From positions 1 to 64,000 of the forward strand of contig OENT01000333.1 in NCBI GenBank assembly GCA_900239685.1: a DNA stretch of 64,000 nucleotides, read 5' to 3'. The notes below the pieces were generated by a model that made no database searches, had not been told where the DNA came from, and was given only the letters and a program-made list of their open reading frames with translations. Shown in pieces: positions 9,989 to 23,200 of this stretch (position 1 is the stretch's first letter; every line of letters begins with the position of its first letter). The translations under genes and the position numbers were made by a program. The stretch is from Rotaria macrura (taxonomy: Eukaryota > Rotifera > Eurotatoria > Philodinida > Philodinidae).

Positions 9989-10575
9989 TTTCAGACCATA
10001 AGGATTTTAATTAGATGCATACCAATGAGTAGCAGAAAAATCTAGAATGGTTCGGTTTTCCGAAACTTCGTTCTATAGATATTGAATTTTCACTGCATTT
10101 TTCAACAGAAGGCTATAGCTCCCACTCAAAACATCTAAGAAGTCAAGTTTCCATTTAAAACTTTCCATGAATCAAGATCTCAATGATACTATAGTTCATA
10201 GCTCAAGTTGAGATATGACTTACGTTTTTTATTTTTTGAATATTCGAAATTCTCATGTGCCCAACTTATTACGTTTACATATCGCGACGAAAAACAACAG
10301 AAAAGCTAAACAATTTTTGATAAACTAATCTACTTGAAATTCTTATTCATGCAAAGTTTCAAGTTGAAACTTGAAACTCGACAATTGACTTTATAGGTAA
10401 GCTTACAGGGATCAAAGCCTTCGTTTGAAAAATTCAGTAAAACGTTGATACCTCGAGAATGAAGGTATACGGGAAAACAATCCACTCGAGACTTTTCTAC
10501 TGCTCGTTAGTACTCATCAAATGAACATCATCTTAATCGGAAAGTGATATGTCACCTGGGAAAAGGGATGTAGTC

Positions 10576-11022
10576 TAGTCATGCAACGAACCCGAACGTT
10601 CGGGTTTGGTGCTAGATTCGGGTTCGGCTATAGGGTTAGAATTCGGGTTTGGTTATAAGGTTCGGGTTCGGGCTCGTACATAGGGTTCGGATTTGATCTC
10701 GATTAAAACTATTGTGGAAGATTCGATAGGAATCAAAAGCAACCCGATAGCAAAAGGATTCCAGAGCAATTGACATAAACTAATCAGAAGCCTTGTTTAC
10801 ATCTATTTGGTTCGAATTTTGAAAAATTCGGATACGAGAGCGTACTCCTGCAAGTATTTTGCTCATTAACCCATCTTTCAAAGTGAGAAGCTTAAACCAA
10901 ACCCACACTAGAAATGGATCCGAACCCGAACCCTGATACCAGAACCCGAACTCTAAGACCGAATTGAAACCCGAACCCGAATCCCGAACTAAGAACTCGG
11001 GTTCGGGTTCGTTGCATGCCTA
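10576..11022. mobile_element. GGGTTCG-repeat element with inverted termini
   Basis: The left end TAGTCATGCAACGAACCCGA and the reverse complement of the right end TAGGCATGCAACGAACCCGA are near-identical terminal repeats. Inside, many GGGTTCG/CGAACCC heptamers occur, mostly GGGTTCG-oriented on the left and CGAACCC-oriented on the right. It is non-coding and MITE-like. The flanks show no clear target duplication. Confidence 0.6.
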
Positions 11023-11043
11023 GGATTTAGCAATACCATTTGC

Positions 11044-11390
11044 AGACGCCTAAAGATTGCTAATTTTCACGATGAAGATCTACCAATACGAATACCAAAC
11101 CAATACCTTGTGTCACTTATAACCAACGAACTTAGCTCTATCTAACAGAAGAATATAAAATACCAACACCAACAGAAAACATCACCAGTATTGGTGAGTA
11201 TTCGTGAAAATTACCGTTTTTTTACCAGTACTCACCAATACTGGTGATCTTTTCTGTTGGTGTTGGTATTTTATATTCTTCTATCAGATAGAGCTAAGTT
11301 CGTTGGTTATAAGTGACACAAGGTATTGGTTTGGTATTGGTAGACCTTCATTATGAAAATTGGCAATCTTCAGGTGCCTGGCAAAGATAT
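11044..11390. mobile_element. Foldback element with ACCAATAC arms
   Basis: The arms, about 145 bp each, are near-perfect reverse complements: the block from 11092 to 11188 is mirrored from 11237 to 11335. The centre contains a second small palindrome, CACCAGTATTGGTGAGTA / TACTCACCAATACTGGTG. The outer ends CAGACGCCTAAAGATTGC and CAGGCACCTGAAGATTGC start with CAG as in hAT elements, but no matching 8-bp flank was found. Confidence 0.65.
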
Positions 11391-11731
11391 TGTTACATCC
11401 CTACCTGGGAACGTTGTTCCACCGTCAGATGGTTGTTGAATTTCTTTCAGTTGTTTCTTGCATTGACCTTAATCGTTATTAGAATATAGAACTTTTTTCT
11501 CTTCGACTCCATTGATTGCATAGTTTATCAATCAAATATTCCAAACCATTCTTACACTAACACATTCATCAATGCAATATAAGAATTCATGAATATTAGT
11601 CACTAAGTGTAAAAATATTTCGGTGAGCACCAAATCCATGTTTGACATCATCAATTTCCTCACTCATTTAGGTTGAGTGCTCATTCAACAAGAAATTCAA
11701 ATAACTCCGATGAGCATCCATTAGATGCAGG

Positions 11732-13069
11732 CAGAGATGGGCAAGTCAAGTCAAACCATTTTTGATTGTCGTTGACTTGACTTGAGCAAGTTTCAATGGC
11801 TAAAAGACATGACTTTGACTTGGTATAGCGTTTTCGTCGATGACTTATGACTGAGCATGACTTGACTTGCCTCGATTTTTTTTTGACTCGACTTGACTTG
11901 TAATTGCAGACAAATTCAAGTTAAATCAGATGCATCTCTGCCGTTTTGATGAATATTAAATTCGTAAAGCGTAACGTTATTGTTTTTTTAAATTTTATTT
12001 GGATTTTCTACTCTGTTTTTACTATAAAAATTGTAGAAAATTGCTCATTTTTCATGACAGAAGATATTAATAGCCACTATATGATAAGAAAAAATATCTT
12101 AAAACGGCATTAGCAGTTATATTTAACCACCTATATGGGTCTAAGATGATAGTCATTCATCATTCATTGTATTAAATTAAAGTATTCAACAAATATACTT
12201 ATTAGCTCATTATTTAAAAATTAATTTTTGTGAAATAATTTCACAAGTTGATGATGATCTATCAATAAAAACAATAGTATTGAGAATTCCTACACAACGA
12301 AAGTCTTTTTTTCAAATATAGAACGTAAAAGCAATAAGACAAAGAACCGATAAATATTTATTTATTCAAGATGAAATTAATACATATATTTGAATGATTA
12401 TGATAGTGATTCGAACAGATTTATTCTAATTGATCAATCGATTAAATACAAAGAATTGAACCAATTGGCAAAGAAAACATTTACAGTACCATAGCCACGT
12501 CATCATCTGTTGAGAGAATTTTCTCTCAAAGTGGCTTTCTATTACGACAAGATAGATCGAAATGTCAAGAAAAGACAATTTAAATATTAACGCTGTTAAA
12601 ATGTAATCAGGGGCTAATGTAAATTTTTTTGTTGAATAAAATGTATAGGATAACTGATAAAATTTCAAAGTAATTTCAACCCAGGAGATTCCTTCCGACA
12701 ACTGGATCCGATCGAATTTTATGAAGAATTTCTATAAAAATCGACGGAATCCTGGTTGCAGAAAGACACTCAGTTCTGTAGCATTGAAATCCGACCGGTC
12801 CGATTCTTGGAATCCCGCAACATTCGTTATAGGGTTCTAACAGACATCTAGTGATGTCGTCAGGTACTAATTGGCACCCAAATAATAAATTAATATTTTC
12901 CCGTCAGATCCGTTACTGATTCCTCGACCAAGATCCCAATAGGATTTCGGCAGTTTATCGGATTCGATTAGATCCAGTCGGATCCAGTATCCGATTCAAT
13001 CACTTGGTAAGTTCAAGACTTGACTCGGATTTAACTTGGGTAAGAAAAAGTCTGACTTGCTCATCACTG
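11732..13069. mobile_element. Non-autonomous hAT transposon, 1.34 kb, perfect 8-bp TSD
   Basis: The element starts CAGAGATGGGCAAGTCAAG and the reverse complement of its end is CAGTGATGAGCAAGTCAGA. The identical octamer GATGCAGG flanks it at 11724-11731 and 13070-13077. Terminal CAGNGATG repeats plus an 8-bp duplication are diagnostic of the hAT superfamily. GACTTGACTTG words are clustered at both ends, as expected for subterminal repeats. On the minus strand an open frame (12426-12701) contains ERKFS at 12513-12527, faintly recalling the ER.FS signature of the hAT dimerisation domain, but no intact transposase remains. Confidence 0.85.
12694..13010. repeat. GGATCCGAT-rich segment nested in the hAT element
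   Basis: GGATCCGAT/ATCGGATCC-like words recur at both ends of this roughly 310-bp stretch (CAACTGGATCCGATCG; CAGTCGGATCCAGTATCCGA). It looks like a second inverted-repeat element inserted in the hAT element, but the boundaries are not sharp. Confidence 0.35.
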
Positions 13070-13596
13070 GATGCAGGAATTCAGTGAACCTCGTTGCATA
13101 TAATATAAGTCATTGTCGTTGTATAAAAAGGTGTTGTGAGATTATCGGATAAATCAAGTAAATGAAGAGGAGACACTCTTGTTGTTTGATTTCATAGAAG
13201 TAGAATAATCTTCAATCATGGCAAGAACATAAAATATGTGTTTTTCAAAATTCTAATCTCTAAAATATAATTCCGTCAGTTCTCTTCCGTAGTGAAAACT
13301 AATCAATAAATTATGAACAGAAAAAATAACAAGAATATAACTTGACTCAATATAAAACAATTCGCTAAGGTCAATGTACAGCCACAGTAAGCTTTTGTTA
13401 ATTTCTTCAATAGCTAGTCATATTTTGTTTTTTTCTTGTTAAAAAGACATTATATTTTCTTTCTCTTAAATCACACACTATAACAAAATGAAGAAAAAAA
13501 ATATATATATTAAGAACAGAAAGAAAAATAAGAAGCAAGACAGAGACATTCGAAGAAAAAGAAAATAATTCAGTATATAGCTGTCTGATTCGATTA

Positions 13597-14832
13597 TTAA
13601 TTTTTAACGAAACAGAAAAACATTTTTTTTACTTTCGTACGAAAAACCAGTTGAAATTGCGTCGTAAATTTAACATAAATAAAGAAATTTGCTAAATATG
13701 TTATTAATTCCAATAGATTGACTACTAATGCATAATATTTATATGAAGTTTTACTTGTATCTTTAAAAACAAAATTCGGATAAGCAAATAACATTGGAAT
13801 TTGTCCACATAAGTAAAGTGTTGATAACCATACGAGCATTATAGTTAATTGTTTTTCTTGCTGCTGTTTTCTAACATGCATTTTGTTTTTTGGTACTATC
13901 GGTAGAGAAGATTTTCTTCCTTCGCTATTTGTTGGTTGATCATGTAAAATTGGTAAACGTGGTTCAGTTTGTGATTGGGATTCAGCTAGATATTTATTGA
14001 TCTGTTTTGTATCACAACCGTTTGATAATGGTTGTAATGATATTGTTGTTGTTATTTCAGCTGAAGATACAACAGGATGTTTTTGTGGTTTAAATTTTCT
14101 ATTGGCAGCATGTACGGTTGCCAATAAAAGACAATTGGAACATATGAGAATACATATTGGAATAAAACGTAATAAAATTTCTTTACATATACCAAAATAT
14201 TTGTATGCTTTTGTTGTTGCTATTATTGTTACGTCAAGATTATTACATTCACCAACTTTATAAACAAGAAAATTAACTGAATTCGCTACTATAGGAAATA
14301 GAAAACAAATGATTAATGTTATTAATACACGGTTTGGATTAAATAATTTTTGCTTCGACATCGGCCAACGTACACTAACAAGTCTTTCAATCGTTACAGT
14401 TATTGTTAATAGAACATTACATCCAGCTGTTATATTAGCTAGAGGAAAATAGACATTAACCAAATACCATATACGAAAATATTTATCATTTAATGTACGT
14501 GGTCTTGTATAATTTGTGATACAATAAATAAAAACGAGTGTACATGTTATACAATCAACAAATGCAACAAGTCGTAAATATCTAAATGTTAAATTTTTAA
14601 ACGAACGGTCAGCAAATACGATTAAATTAATAACATTTAATATAAGGCCAATAAGACATAATGGTGACATGAAATACAGATAAAAAATATGTTCAACAAA
14701 TTTATATTGTAATGTCACACTACAATTATTTATTGATTCTATCGAATTAATCGTTGGTTTATTCAATAATATTAAAGATAAATTATGATCGACAGATAAA
14801 GCTGTCGATGATAATATTACATGATCATTCAT
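13597..14832 (-). CDS. Rhodopsin-family (class A) G protein-coupled receptor
   Basis: A single-exon frame of 411 residues; an in-frame TAA lies three codons upstream of the ATG, which fixes the start. Seven hydrophobic segments are visible: about 50-73 (with GLILNVINL, TM1 Asn), 86-106, 128-149, 167-190, 217-240, 328-350 and 368-389. TM3 ends in ERLVSVRWP, a variant of the E/DRY motif. C138 at the top of TM3 and C196 in loop 2 could form the usual disulfide. TM7 has NFFIY in the place of NPxxY. The N terminus carries an N-glycosylation site (NCS). The third cytoplasmic loop is long (about 242-327) and polar. The layout suggests a neuropeptide (FMRFamide-like) receptor at the plasma membrane; the ligand is not determinable. 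It stands alone at the edge of the AT-rich region. Confidence 0.85.
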   Translation of the reverse strand: MNDHVILSSTALSVDHNLSLILLNKPTINSIESINNCSVTLQYKFVEHIFYLYFMSPLCLIGLILNVINLIVFADRSFKNLTFRYLRLVAFVDCITCTLVFIYCITNYTRPRTLNDKYFRIWYLVNVYFPLANITAGCNVLLTITVTIERLVSVRWPMSKQKLFNPNRVLITLIICFLFPIVANSVNFLVYKVGECNNLDVTIIATTKAYKYFGICKEILLRFIPICILICSNCLLLATVHAANRKFKPQKHPVVSSAEITTTISLQPLSNGCDTKQINKYLAESQSQTEPRLPILHDQPTNSEGRKSSLPIVPKNKMHVRKQQQEKQLTIMLVWLSTLYLCGQIPMLFAYPNFVFKDTSKTSYKYYALVVNLLELITYLANFFIYVKFTTQFQLVFRTKVKKMFFCFVKN

Positions 14833-16121
14833 CGAGGATTAGATATGATTAAATTAGAATATTACATATCTATAAAGAACATAAAAGACGATATTATTTA
14901 ATACTTCTAATTGCATTATAAATATCACCGAATTCAATATTAACATTCACATGAAAATAGAAGTTAAAATTTAAAAAATTCTTAAAAACAGGATGCTTCT
15001 TGACACCATAGTTCGTCTTCTACAGGAAATGGAATAGTTCTGGTATATGATGTTGTTCTCTCATCAAATCACTTGAAACATACACATTCATTAGTATTCA
15101 AGTGATCATTGAAAATAAAGATAATCGATTTTTGATTGATTTTGATCTAGTGATATTACGCATCATTTCTTAACATCAATAACATATAATCACCTATACA
15201 CTGAACAATGTGTTCTATGACTATGTTCGATATTGAAATGTAACGAAAATTTAACAAAAACTCATTTCTGCATGTTACTATCTATTTAATTTTTATTTTC
15301 AACGATCATATAAAATCTAATGATTATGTTTTATGTGATTTCTCTCACTGGTATTCTTATTTCTCTAAAAATTCATTCTAAGTCCTAAATAAAAGTAATA
15401 TTTAAAGAAGGTTTATCTTATGGAATAAATCACCTCATGTCTAATTGACTTTCACGTTAAAATACAGATAGATAATGGTTTTTTTTCTAAATTTTTACAC
15501 CGAAAGTTGAACTCTAGGTAAATTCGTAACGAAAGAATTCGCTTAATAATTTCTCGAATAATGTATTTAATCCGATAAATCCCTTTTCATTTTTTTTTCT
15601 TATAGCAGCTAATTCGATAAAGAGAATATCATCTCACTATTTATCGAAAACAATACTTAATAGTAATTATCCGATCCCATATTTTCAAGCTATTTGCTAA
15701 ATAGCCTGAAGAATCTTACCTCCTTTTTTTTCATGACATGTTAGTGCAAATTCACGAATGATACTTCAAGGAAGGACAGCGAGAGAAAAAGGTTTTTTCC
15801 AAATATTCTACTATGTATGCATCTCTTCATCTTTCTAATGAATCACATATAGCATAAATATTCCTTATCAAATAAACGAATCATGATATTTTTAAATAAT
15901 AAATCGACTATCATGCATATGCATATATTAACTCGGTTGTACTAAAATAATCGATCTTGTATAGAAGAACAATGATTTTAATACAACTTATATTCTATAT
16001 AAAGAAAATTTCAATGATAATTAACTTTGAAATACTAATTAATAGTCATCAAGAAGAACTTTTTAATAATACAGTGAATTTATAAAGTCATCACTGTTGT
16101 CTATATATACTCAGGTCGAAA

Positions 16122-16164
16122 AATTCAATGATCCGAATTCAGATAAAATTCGGGTCATTGAATT
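16122..16164. repeat. Short hairpin, 18-bp arms
   Basis: AATTCAATGATCCGAATT and AATTCGGGTCATTGAATT pair with one mismatch across a 7-base loop. A second, weaker hairpin (CTGTCGA...TCGACAG) follows at about 16187-16212. It is probably the remnant of a foldback element. Confidence 0.6.
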
Positions 16165-19100
16165 CTCCTTGACATTCCGAAGAACTCTGTCGATTTTAAG
16201 ACGATTCGACAGAATCCCGATAGCTTAGCGCTTTGTCCAGGGTTTATATATAAATACAATACACGTGAAACGAGAGATAACAACTTCTAGCTAAAAATTT
16301 AGTCTTGTTCATATTATCACAATGATATTCTTACAATGCTAAAGTAAAGAATGATAGAACTTCATATGAAATAATATTTCTTGAATTAATCTGTTTCATA
16401 TATGTAAATTTAATTAGTGTTAACAGACGTGTCATGCTGTAGAATAAATCTATCGAATGCATATCTATCAAATTGATTAATATTATAGTTATTTTATTTC
16501 GAAAAATATAGATCATCACTCATACGTCACTAATAGGGTCAATATGATGATCGCGATCATATTTTTTTCTTTTAACGAAATTTGATCTATATACATAAGC
16601 AACATACAAATCCACTAGTGCCGATTTTTTTCTAAATATGATTCCTTTCGGAATTGTATGAAACTAATGTATGCGAACTTTTCCTGAATGATAGATATCT
16701 CTCACAGTATTTTAAGGTAAACTCGAATCTAGGAAAATTCCGTTCCTATTTTCTCATAGTACTTCGGCTATTGTCTATAGAATGTCTGAGATGAGACTTG
16801 AAAAATAATATCATCTCAGAGCACTCTTATATAATAATATTTTATTGTGTCTTTCGGTCAATAAGATGAACGGGATTCGAAACTCGAAAAAACTCTGTCT
16901 TGCGTAGCACTCAAATATCTACTCTTTTATCATCAACGACAACTTGTAAATCAAAAGCATCGTTCAGTTTCTAATAGGATTTACTCTACTGCATCAACAA
17001 ATGAGATAAAACAATGGATTTGAAATGCATATTTTAACACTTATAATTACGTTTTACCATTAGGAGAAAAAAATGGACTTATTTTCCATCATATTAGTTA
17101 TTCAATAATTAGTGAAAATAAAGAGACAATTCGTTTTTTCACCGACTCATTTGGAAATGTATGTGTTCTTTGCAGAAAAATAATCATTCTCATCTATTCT
17201 ATTTTACGACTCAATTATGTAAATATGAATGATATTTTACTTTTCACTTGACATTTTATTATTTTTCGATAAACAAAAGAAGCAATACATTTTATTTCAC
17301 ATATTCGATTCAATCATATTCATTTGTTCAAAATACATAGAAATCTATTTGAGGAAAAATATTTTGATGGCATTTTTCACTCACCGGATATGAAATTACA
17401 AATGAGATGTAGAATGAATATGATATTACCACTCACTCAACTACTCTTTTTTTTGCAACAGGAAATTACTCACACATTTAGAACAACACCATGTTTACGA
17501 ACATATGTTTAGACGCTTTTCTTTTGTTTCACAATAGTCGTCATATCATACAGAATAACAACGAATGGCAATGTTCATGTGTTACTGATCCCCAATATTA
17601 TGAATAGAGGCAATCGTCTCTCCTACTCCTACACAAAAAGAAAAACCGAAACTAGAAGGCGGAGAACGCATAAAGTTTTCTCTTGTTGTCGCTTACTAAT
17701 AAGATTAGAAGTACGGAACATTAACAAAATTAATTGTTTTCGTTGTCATCGTCATCTTTATCATGAAGTATAGTGATGAGTGTGTATTCTTAATATTTTG
17801 TAAAACTATAAAACGATTGAAATGAACATAGTGAAGAGAAAAGGCGAACGGTCGTGTTTTTGTTCGGTAGCGACCGAACAAAGACCTTCGTTATTCTTCA
17901 TCTTCTCGGAGACTGACATAAATAGAAGTCGAGGACATTATCTTAGAGAGAATCTATTCAATAAAGAGAAATCAGATGGAGAGTAATCGAAAATAAAATA
18001 TACTATAACGACTGTTAACTAATGACAAGTTACATGGAATAAAAGGCATAACAAATAATTTGAATTGCTCATTATTAGAATGGACTTCTTTATTATTCTA
18101 CATTCATAATAAATCAGACAGAAAAGGAACCTCGATAAATATTTTTACAAATGATGAATTAGCTATAAAAAAATTGACTGAATATTTCTCTTTAATATTC
18201 AACCTGTCAATAGATGAAAGAAAAAGAAAAGACGCAGTCTATTTGATAAGAATGATTTTTTCTTGCTTTTCGACATTTAGTTGTTTTCTTCTTCTTTTTC
18301 TTCTTCTTTAAAGCAAAACTACGTTTTCAATGATCCGATGCTATATTGATATAATTAATTATACCACGTAAAAATCAAAAATTAGAACATGTAATTACAC
18401 AGTATAGATAACTGATTTATGTTTCCGTATATTCATGATTGTTACTTAGTTTAGAATGAAAGAGCGAGACATATTTCAGTATCACACTTTTCTTTTGCTC
18501 ATTTCATTTCAATCAATAGATATTCTTCATCTAATCAATGTTCTAGCATACTTCCACTTTAACCCGAGATAGTCATTTGGTTTTTTTTCGGAAATATTGT
18601 TTATTGGAGCATATAATGTATTGTCTGATCCATTTTCAAGTGAATAACATAAGTATTAATAATAACAACTAGAAAATTTCAATCAGATAGAATCTGTATC
18701 GATCGAATAACTCTTAAGAGAATTAACAATACACAAAGCGAACGAAAACAAAAAATGAAAACAAACATCCACTACAATAAATCAAATAAAGTATATACAA
18801 GTAGAGGTGAACCTATATGAAGTACTTACTAGATCTATTGTGATCAGTTCTTATAATCAAAGTTGATTTTTGTTTGCGTCAATTCTTTGACAATCTACAT
18901 ACTCTTATCTTTTAATTTCGGTCAAAAAGAAAACAGAAAACAGACGGAACTATCAACAGAAGCAATAAATCATTATCCAGAATATTGATGAGAAAATATT
19001 TGATGATAGAAAAAAATCGTTGCACTTCACACAATCATGACCTACCGAACGATTTAAAATTGACCTAAGTCGATCGTGTTTTGGGAATTTGTCGTTATTC

Positions 19101-20240
19101 ATCGATCGAAATCGAATGTCAAGTAATCCTAATTTATACATAACATCTGAAGAAAAAGTGTTACACATTCCAACATATAACTATTTCTGCTTTTCCGTCG
19201 TTTTGCTTTTTCTCTTGAAATAACGATTAGATTTTCTTTCTCGTTCTAGATCTCTTATTTATAACAAAATTCTGTCATATGTCCGGCTGTTTTCTCTGGG
19301 TCTTATAATAACACTGTACAGTTTAAATTGTCAATTATTGAGTTTAAGACATTTGTTTTCTAAATATATTTATAGAAATATATATTCCTTTGTAAGAAAC
19401 GGCTAATACGTTTTTAATCGCCAATCGAAATGATTACGATCAGTACAAGAAAATGTTTTTTCACAAAGAAAAATTCTATTACGATGCAAATAAATAACCT
19501 CGACAGCCTTCTTTTTTTCTTCTTCTTATCCTTATGTTATATACGCTGTATGAATGTTAGGGAATCATCGTGATAAATTATCAATTCCTTTTATCAAACG
19601 ATAGAGAAAAATATTGATACAAGTTACATGGGTCATTGACACACTATAGGAGTATTTCGGTAAGGTTCAGATCAAGAAAAAGTCGAAGGAATCTATATCT
19701 AGAATTTGGTTATTGATATCATGAAATTAGAAAACGAGAACAAGCTGTTCGTTTATTAGCAAAGTGTTGATAAGGTCGCTTGATGTTCCAAACAAATACT
19801 ATCCCAGAACAACAACGCAGCGTGAATGATAATTTTATTATAGCAAGAAATGAATATTTTTCTTATTTGCTGTCTATCTATATTTTTTCTCTAAAAAAAA
19901 ACGCTTTTTGCTAGATATTATTAGTGTATCATATACATGCATATACGTCTGTATAGGCATATTATTTTTGTATATCATGCATGAACAAAAAGAAACGACG
20001 TGATATTGTTAATTATAAATCATAACAGTAGAAATTTCAATAAAATTCACAATGAAAAATATAAGTCATTGATTTTCGTGTTAATTTATCCATAATTATT
20101 TTATTTATATGTATGTAATTTCCTTATGCTTATGAAAGATCTGTGTTCTAAGTCAGACGAATGATTTAAATACACACGTAAATATAATTTATTCTCAAGA
20201 AAAATCTATGTGAAAACGTTGTGTTTACTTCAAGAAGTAC

Positions 20241-20259
20241 ATATATATATATATATATA
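20241..20259. repeat. (AT)n microsatellite
   Basis: An uninterrupted AT dinucleotide run. Similar runs lie at 20928-20945, 21305-21323, 22269-22280, 36428-36447, 42140-42159, 44009-44032 and 48279-48301. Confidence 0.9.
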
Positions 20260-23200
20260 CTAGTATTTGTTTATTCATATTGATGGCGAAAAATATCGTA
20301 AATGTTTAGGTGAAATAGGCTGATAAGAGCGATCATTTAGAACTAAAGAAGAAACACGGAGTAGGCGTTTATTAATGGCAATTTGTAGTTTAACTAGCAC
20401 TTCTGTCTGCGCGTTTTATAGCAATCTTCTCAACAGCATTTTGTGATAGTCTGACTAGTAGCAATAGTGGCGATGCTGTTCTCCTACTTCCTATTCGGAA
20501 ACACTTCTCATACTTATCTTATCAAACAGCTGAAGGAAGGCAAAAGAAGATCGAGTTCCATACATACTTAATTCCATTATTATACACAGTTCGATTTTCG
20601 TTTTGCAACATCTTACTGTAGTAAACAGCCATTCTCTTAGGTTCAATTATGTCCTCTTATTCTTGTTGTTATTCCCCTTTTTTTCTTCTTCCATTTGATC
20701 TATGTGATATTTTTTTCGGAGAAACTCATGCATTTCATCGTCTGCAAAGAAGAAAAAATTAAGAGAAAGATATAGATAGGAGTCGGAAACCGATTATATG
20801 TTAACGCTTGATAAAAAACGATAGATTGATAAATACAAGTGATTAAAAAAAAAAGAAAATTCTATTTCTCTTAAGAAATAATACAATAGTACTTGAGTCA
20901 AAGCCCTGATGATCGTTAAGAATAGACTATATATATATATATATAACAATCATTTTCCTAATTGCTCGGATCGATGCTCCTCTTAAAGGAATACATTAAG
21001 TATTTATCAAAATACATAAGGGCACTAACTTTCACCAAAAGAAAACAAGATTCGGCCTTTGTTTATTGTTTCGGAGCTCACTCATAGTAATAAAATTCAA
21101 AAAATTCAATATATATATCGATACAGATATAGATATAAAAGAAGTCTTCTTGTCGTAAATCATGTAATAAAAGAAAAGAAAAACATTTCTGTCGATCATT
21201 GAAGATGAAAAAGAGACATATAAGAAGGGAATAAGAGGATGACAATCCTTACCACGAACAGAATGCACGCGGCTGATTGAGTTGTAAGAATATATATACG
21301 TAAACATATATATATATATATATGTATTAGAGAAGAAATTTTCCATTTTCTTAAAGCAACAAAAGGTTGCTGTTAATAAAAAGAAAACAAAATTAATAGA
21401 ATACAAATATGATATTAATGATTGCAAAATATACTGGAAAAGAAAGTCTTAAGACTGGATTATCGTTTTTTAAACATGATTGGTATCTTTACTATTAATT
21501 TTTCTCACAGTGAATTATGATGAAAAGAACCACAACAAAAAAAAGAACACTTCACATTTTGCTTGCTATTTGTTGTTAATTTATTACCAACACTCTTTCA
21601 AATATGATAATAATGAATTTCGGTGTCATATCTTTGTCTGAGTAAATTTACGTATATAGAAAACATCTGAGCTAAACATTAATATTCTATTGCAAATCTT
21701 TCCGATAAAGAAAGAAAATTTCAATAGGTGCTATACATTTCTGTTTTACTTTCTTACTGTACACTACTTGAGCAATAAAAAGAATAGATTGATGTTAGAA
21801 TATGTGCGCGTATTGTTAATCATAGATTCGTTAGTTGACTCATCAAAAAACTTATGGATAAACTATGTCAAAATCAACTAGAGTAATACAGTGAAGCAGA
21901 ACAGTTGCCAGTTAATCCTTCTAGATATAGCTTATCTATGGAAAAACAAATAGAATAGAAATGATAAGAAAGCAGTCAAAACTAGACGACATTTAATACA
22001 TAAATTTGCAAAAAATTGGATCCTCTCTTTCCTAATCTATATCAGTATTATATATGGACACGACGTTCTCTATAAAAATAAAAAGAGGAAAACACAACTC
22101 ATTCTTTGTTATTAAATGGTAATTATCATGAAAATTAGATAAGCTTATCCTACTTTTATATCCTAGATAAAGAAATGCAGCATCCATTAATTGTATAGAA
22201 TTAAATTCAAAAGTAAAAAGAAATTACATACACACTTAATGTTTTGCTATCATTTTTACTATACTATCATATATATATATGTCTATGTAGTGCTATGATT
22301 CATGCGCGTCAAAACACTCATAAATGAAATAATGATCGATGTCGAATCATTGTCTTTAAAGCAGGCAATCGTGCATAAACTATCATTTTTCTTCATGCAG
22401 GCAGAGACATATATGTCTAATACATCTTCCATAACATTGTCATTATTAATGAGCCAAAACTTCGATAAAATTGAAATACATGTACTCATTCCATCTAGTT
22501 CTTTTTTTTTAATGTCTCTGTTGTCTTTCAAGTGTTCAATAACTCATGTTTGACATTAAGCAAAAGAATATGATGAAGAATGAAAATACTACTGAATCTC
22601 ATGAGAATATCCAAATAACTTAGAAGAACGATTTCAGTCAATTATTAATTATTTTCTTTTGATAAATGTGTCTTAATCGATGATGACAAGAAAAAGAGAT
22701 TTGGATGGATGAGTTTACATGTTTTGACAAATGAGAAACTATATGAAAATACTTCACCATGGTTCATTACTATTTCTCTACTGTTGTCAACTAAATTAAA
22801 TGCTAAATGGGATAATGTAGTATTTGTCTATCATGGGCTGACAAATACAAAAATTAATTTTTGTCAACGAACTATTATTTTAATACGTAGTTCATAATAT
22901 TGGACCTAACTTTAACATCTACTTATTTACGAAGAGAGCACTCAATCGACGATGAAAGAATAACGTAAAGTTTTCTAATTCATATTCAATGTAATGACTA
23001 TTTAATATCATAAATTGACTGTTGTCTGAATATGTTAATACGATTCGATCATTGTTCAATGAAATCAACTAACAATAGATTTTTCGATAAGTTTTTATTT
23101 TTATTTTTTCGTTCTTATCTCGTGAAAAAGCAGTTTGCTTTATTTGTATCGACAAGGACATGTTGACATTAAACTCTTCTCATCATTATCATCAGTGCTT

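Larger units (their letters stand above)
6338..13596. other. Gene-free, transposon-rich interval
   Basis: No intact gene is supported. The interval is largely made of the inverted-repeat and hAT-like elements listed separately. The remaining stretches are AT-rich spacer with short chance ORFs (for example mirror ORFs on both strands at 8846-9048). Confidence 0.6.

Noticed and set aside
12426..12701. hAT transposase fragment
   Set aside because: Only the five-residue ERKFS match supports it; mentioned under the hAT element but not called as a pseudogene.
17324..17773. Two consecutive ORFs with many Arg/Lys codons
   Set aside because: No ordered domain, no splice-site logic linking them, composition typical of chance frames here.
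22283..22553. Opposed ORFs of 82 and 83 codons
   Set aside because: They overlap almost fully on opposite strands and neither has a recognisable motif.
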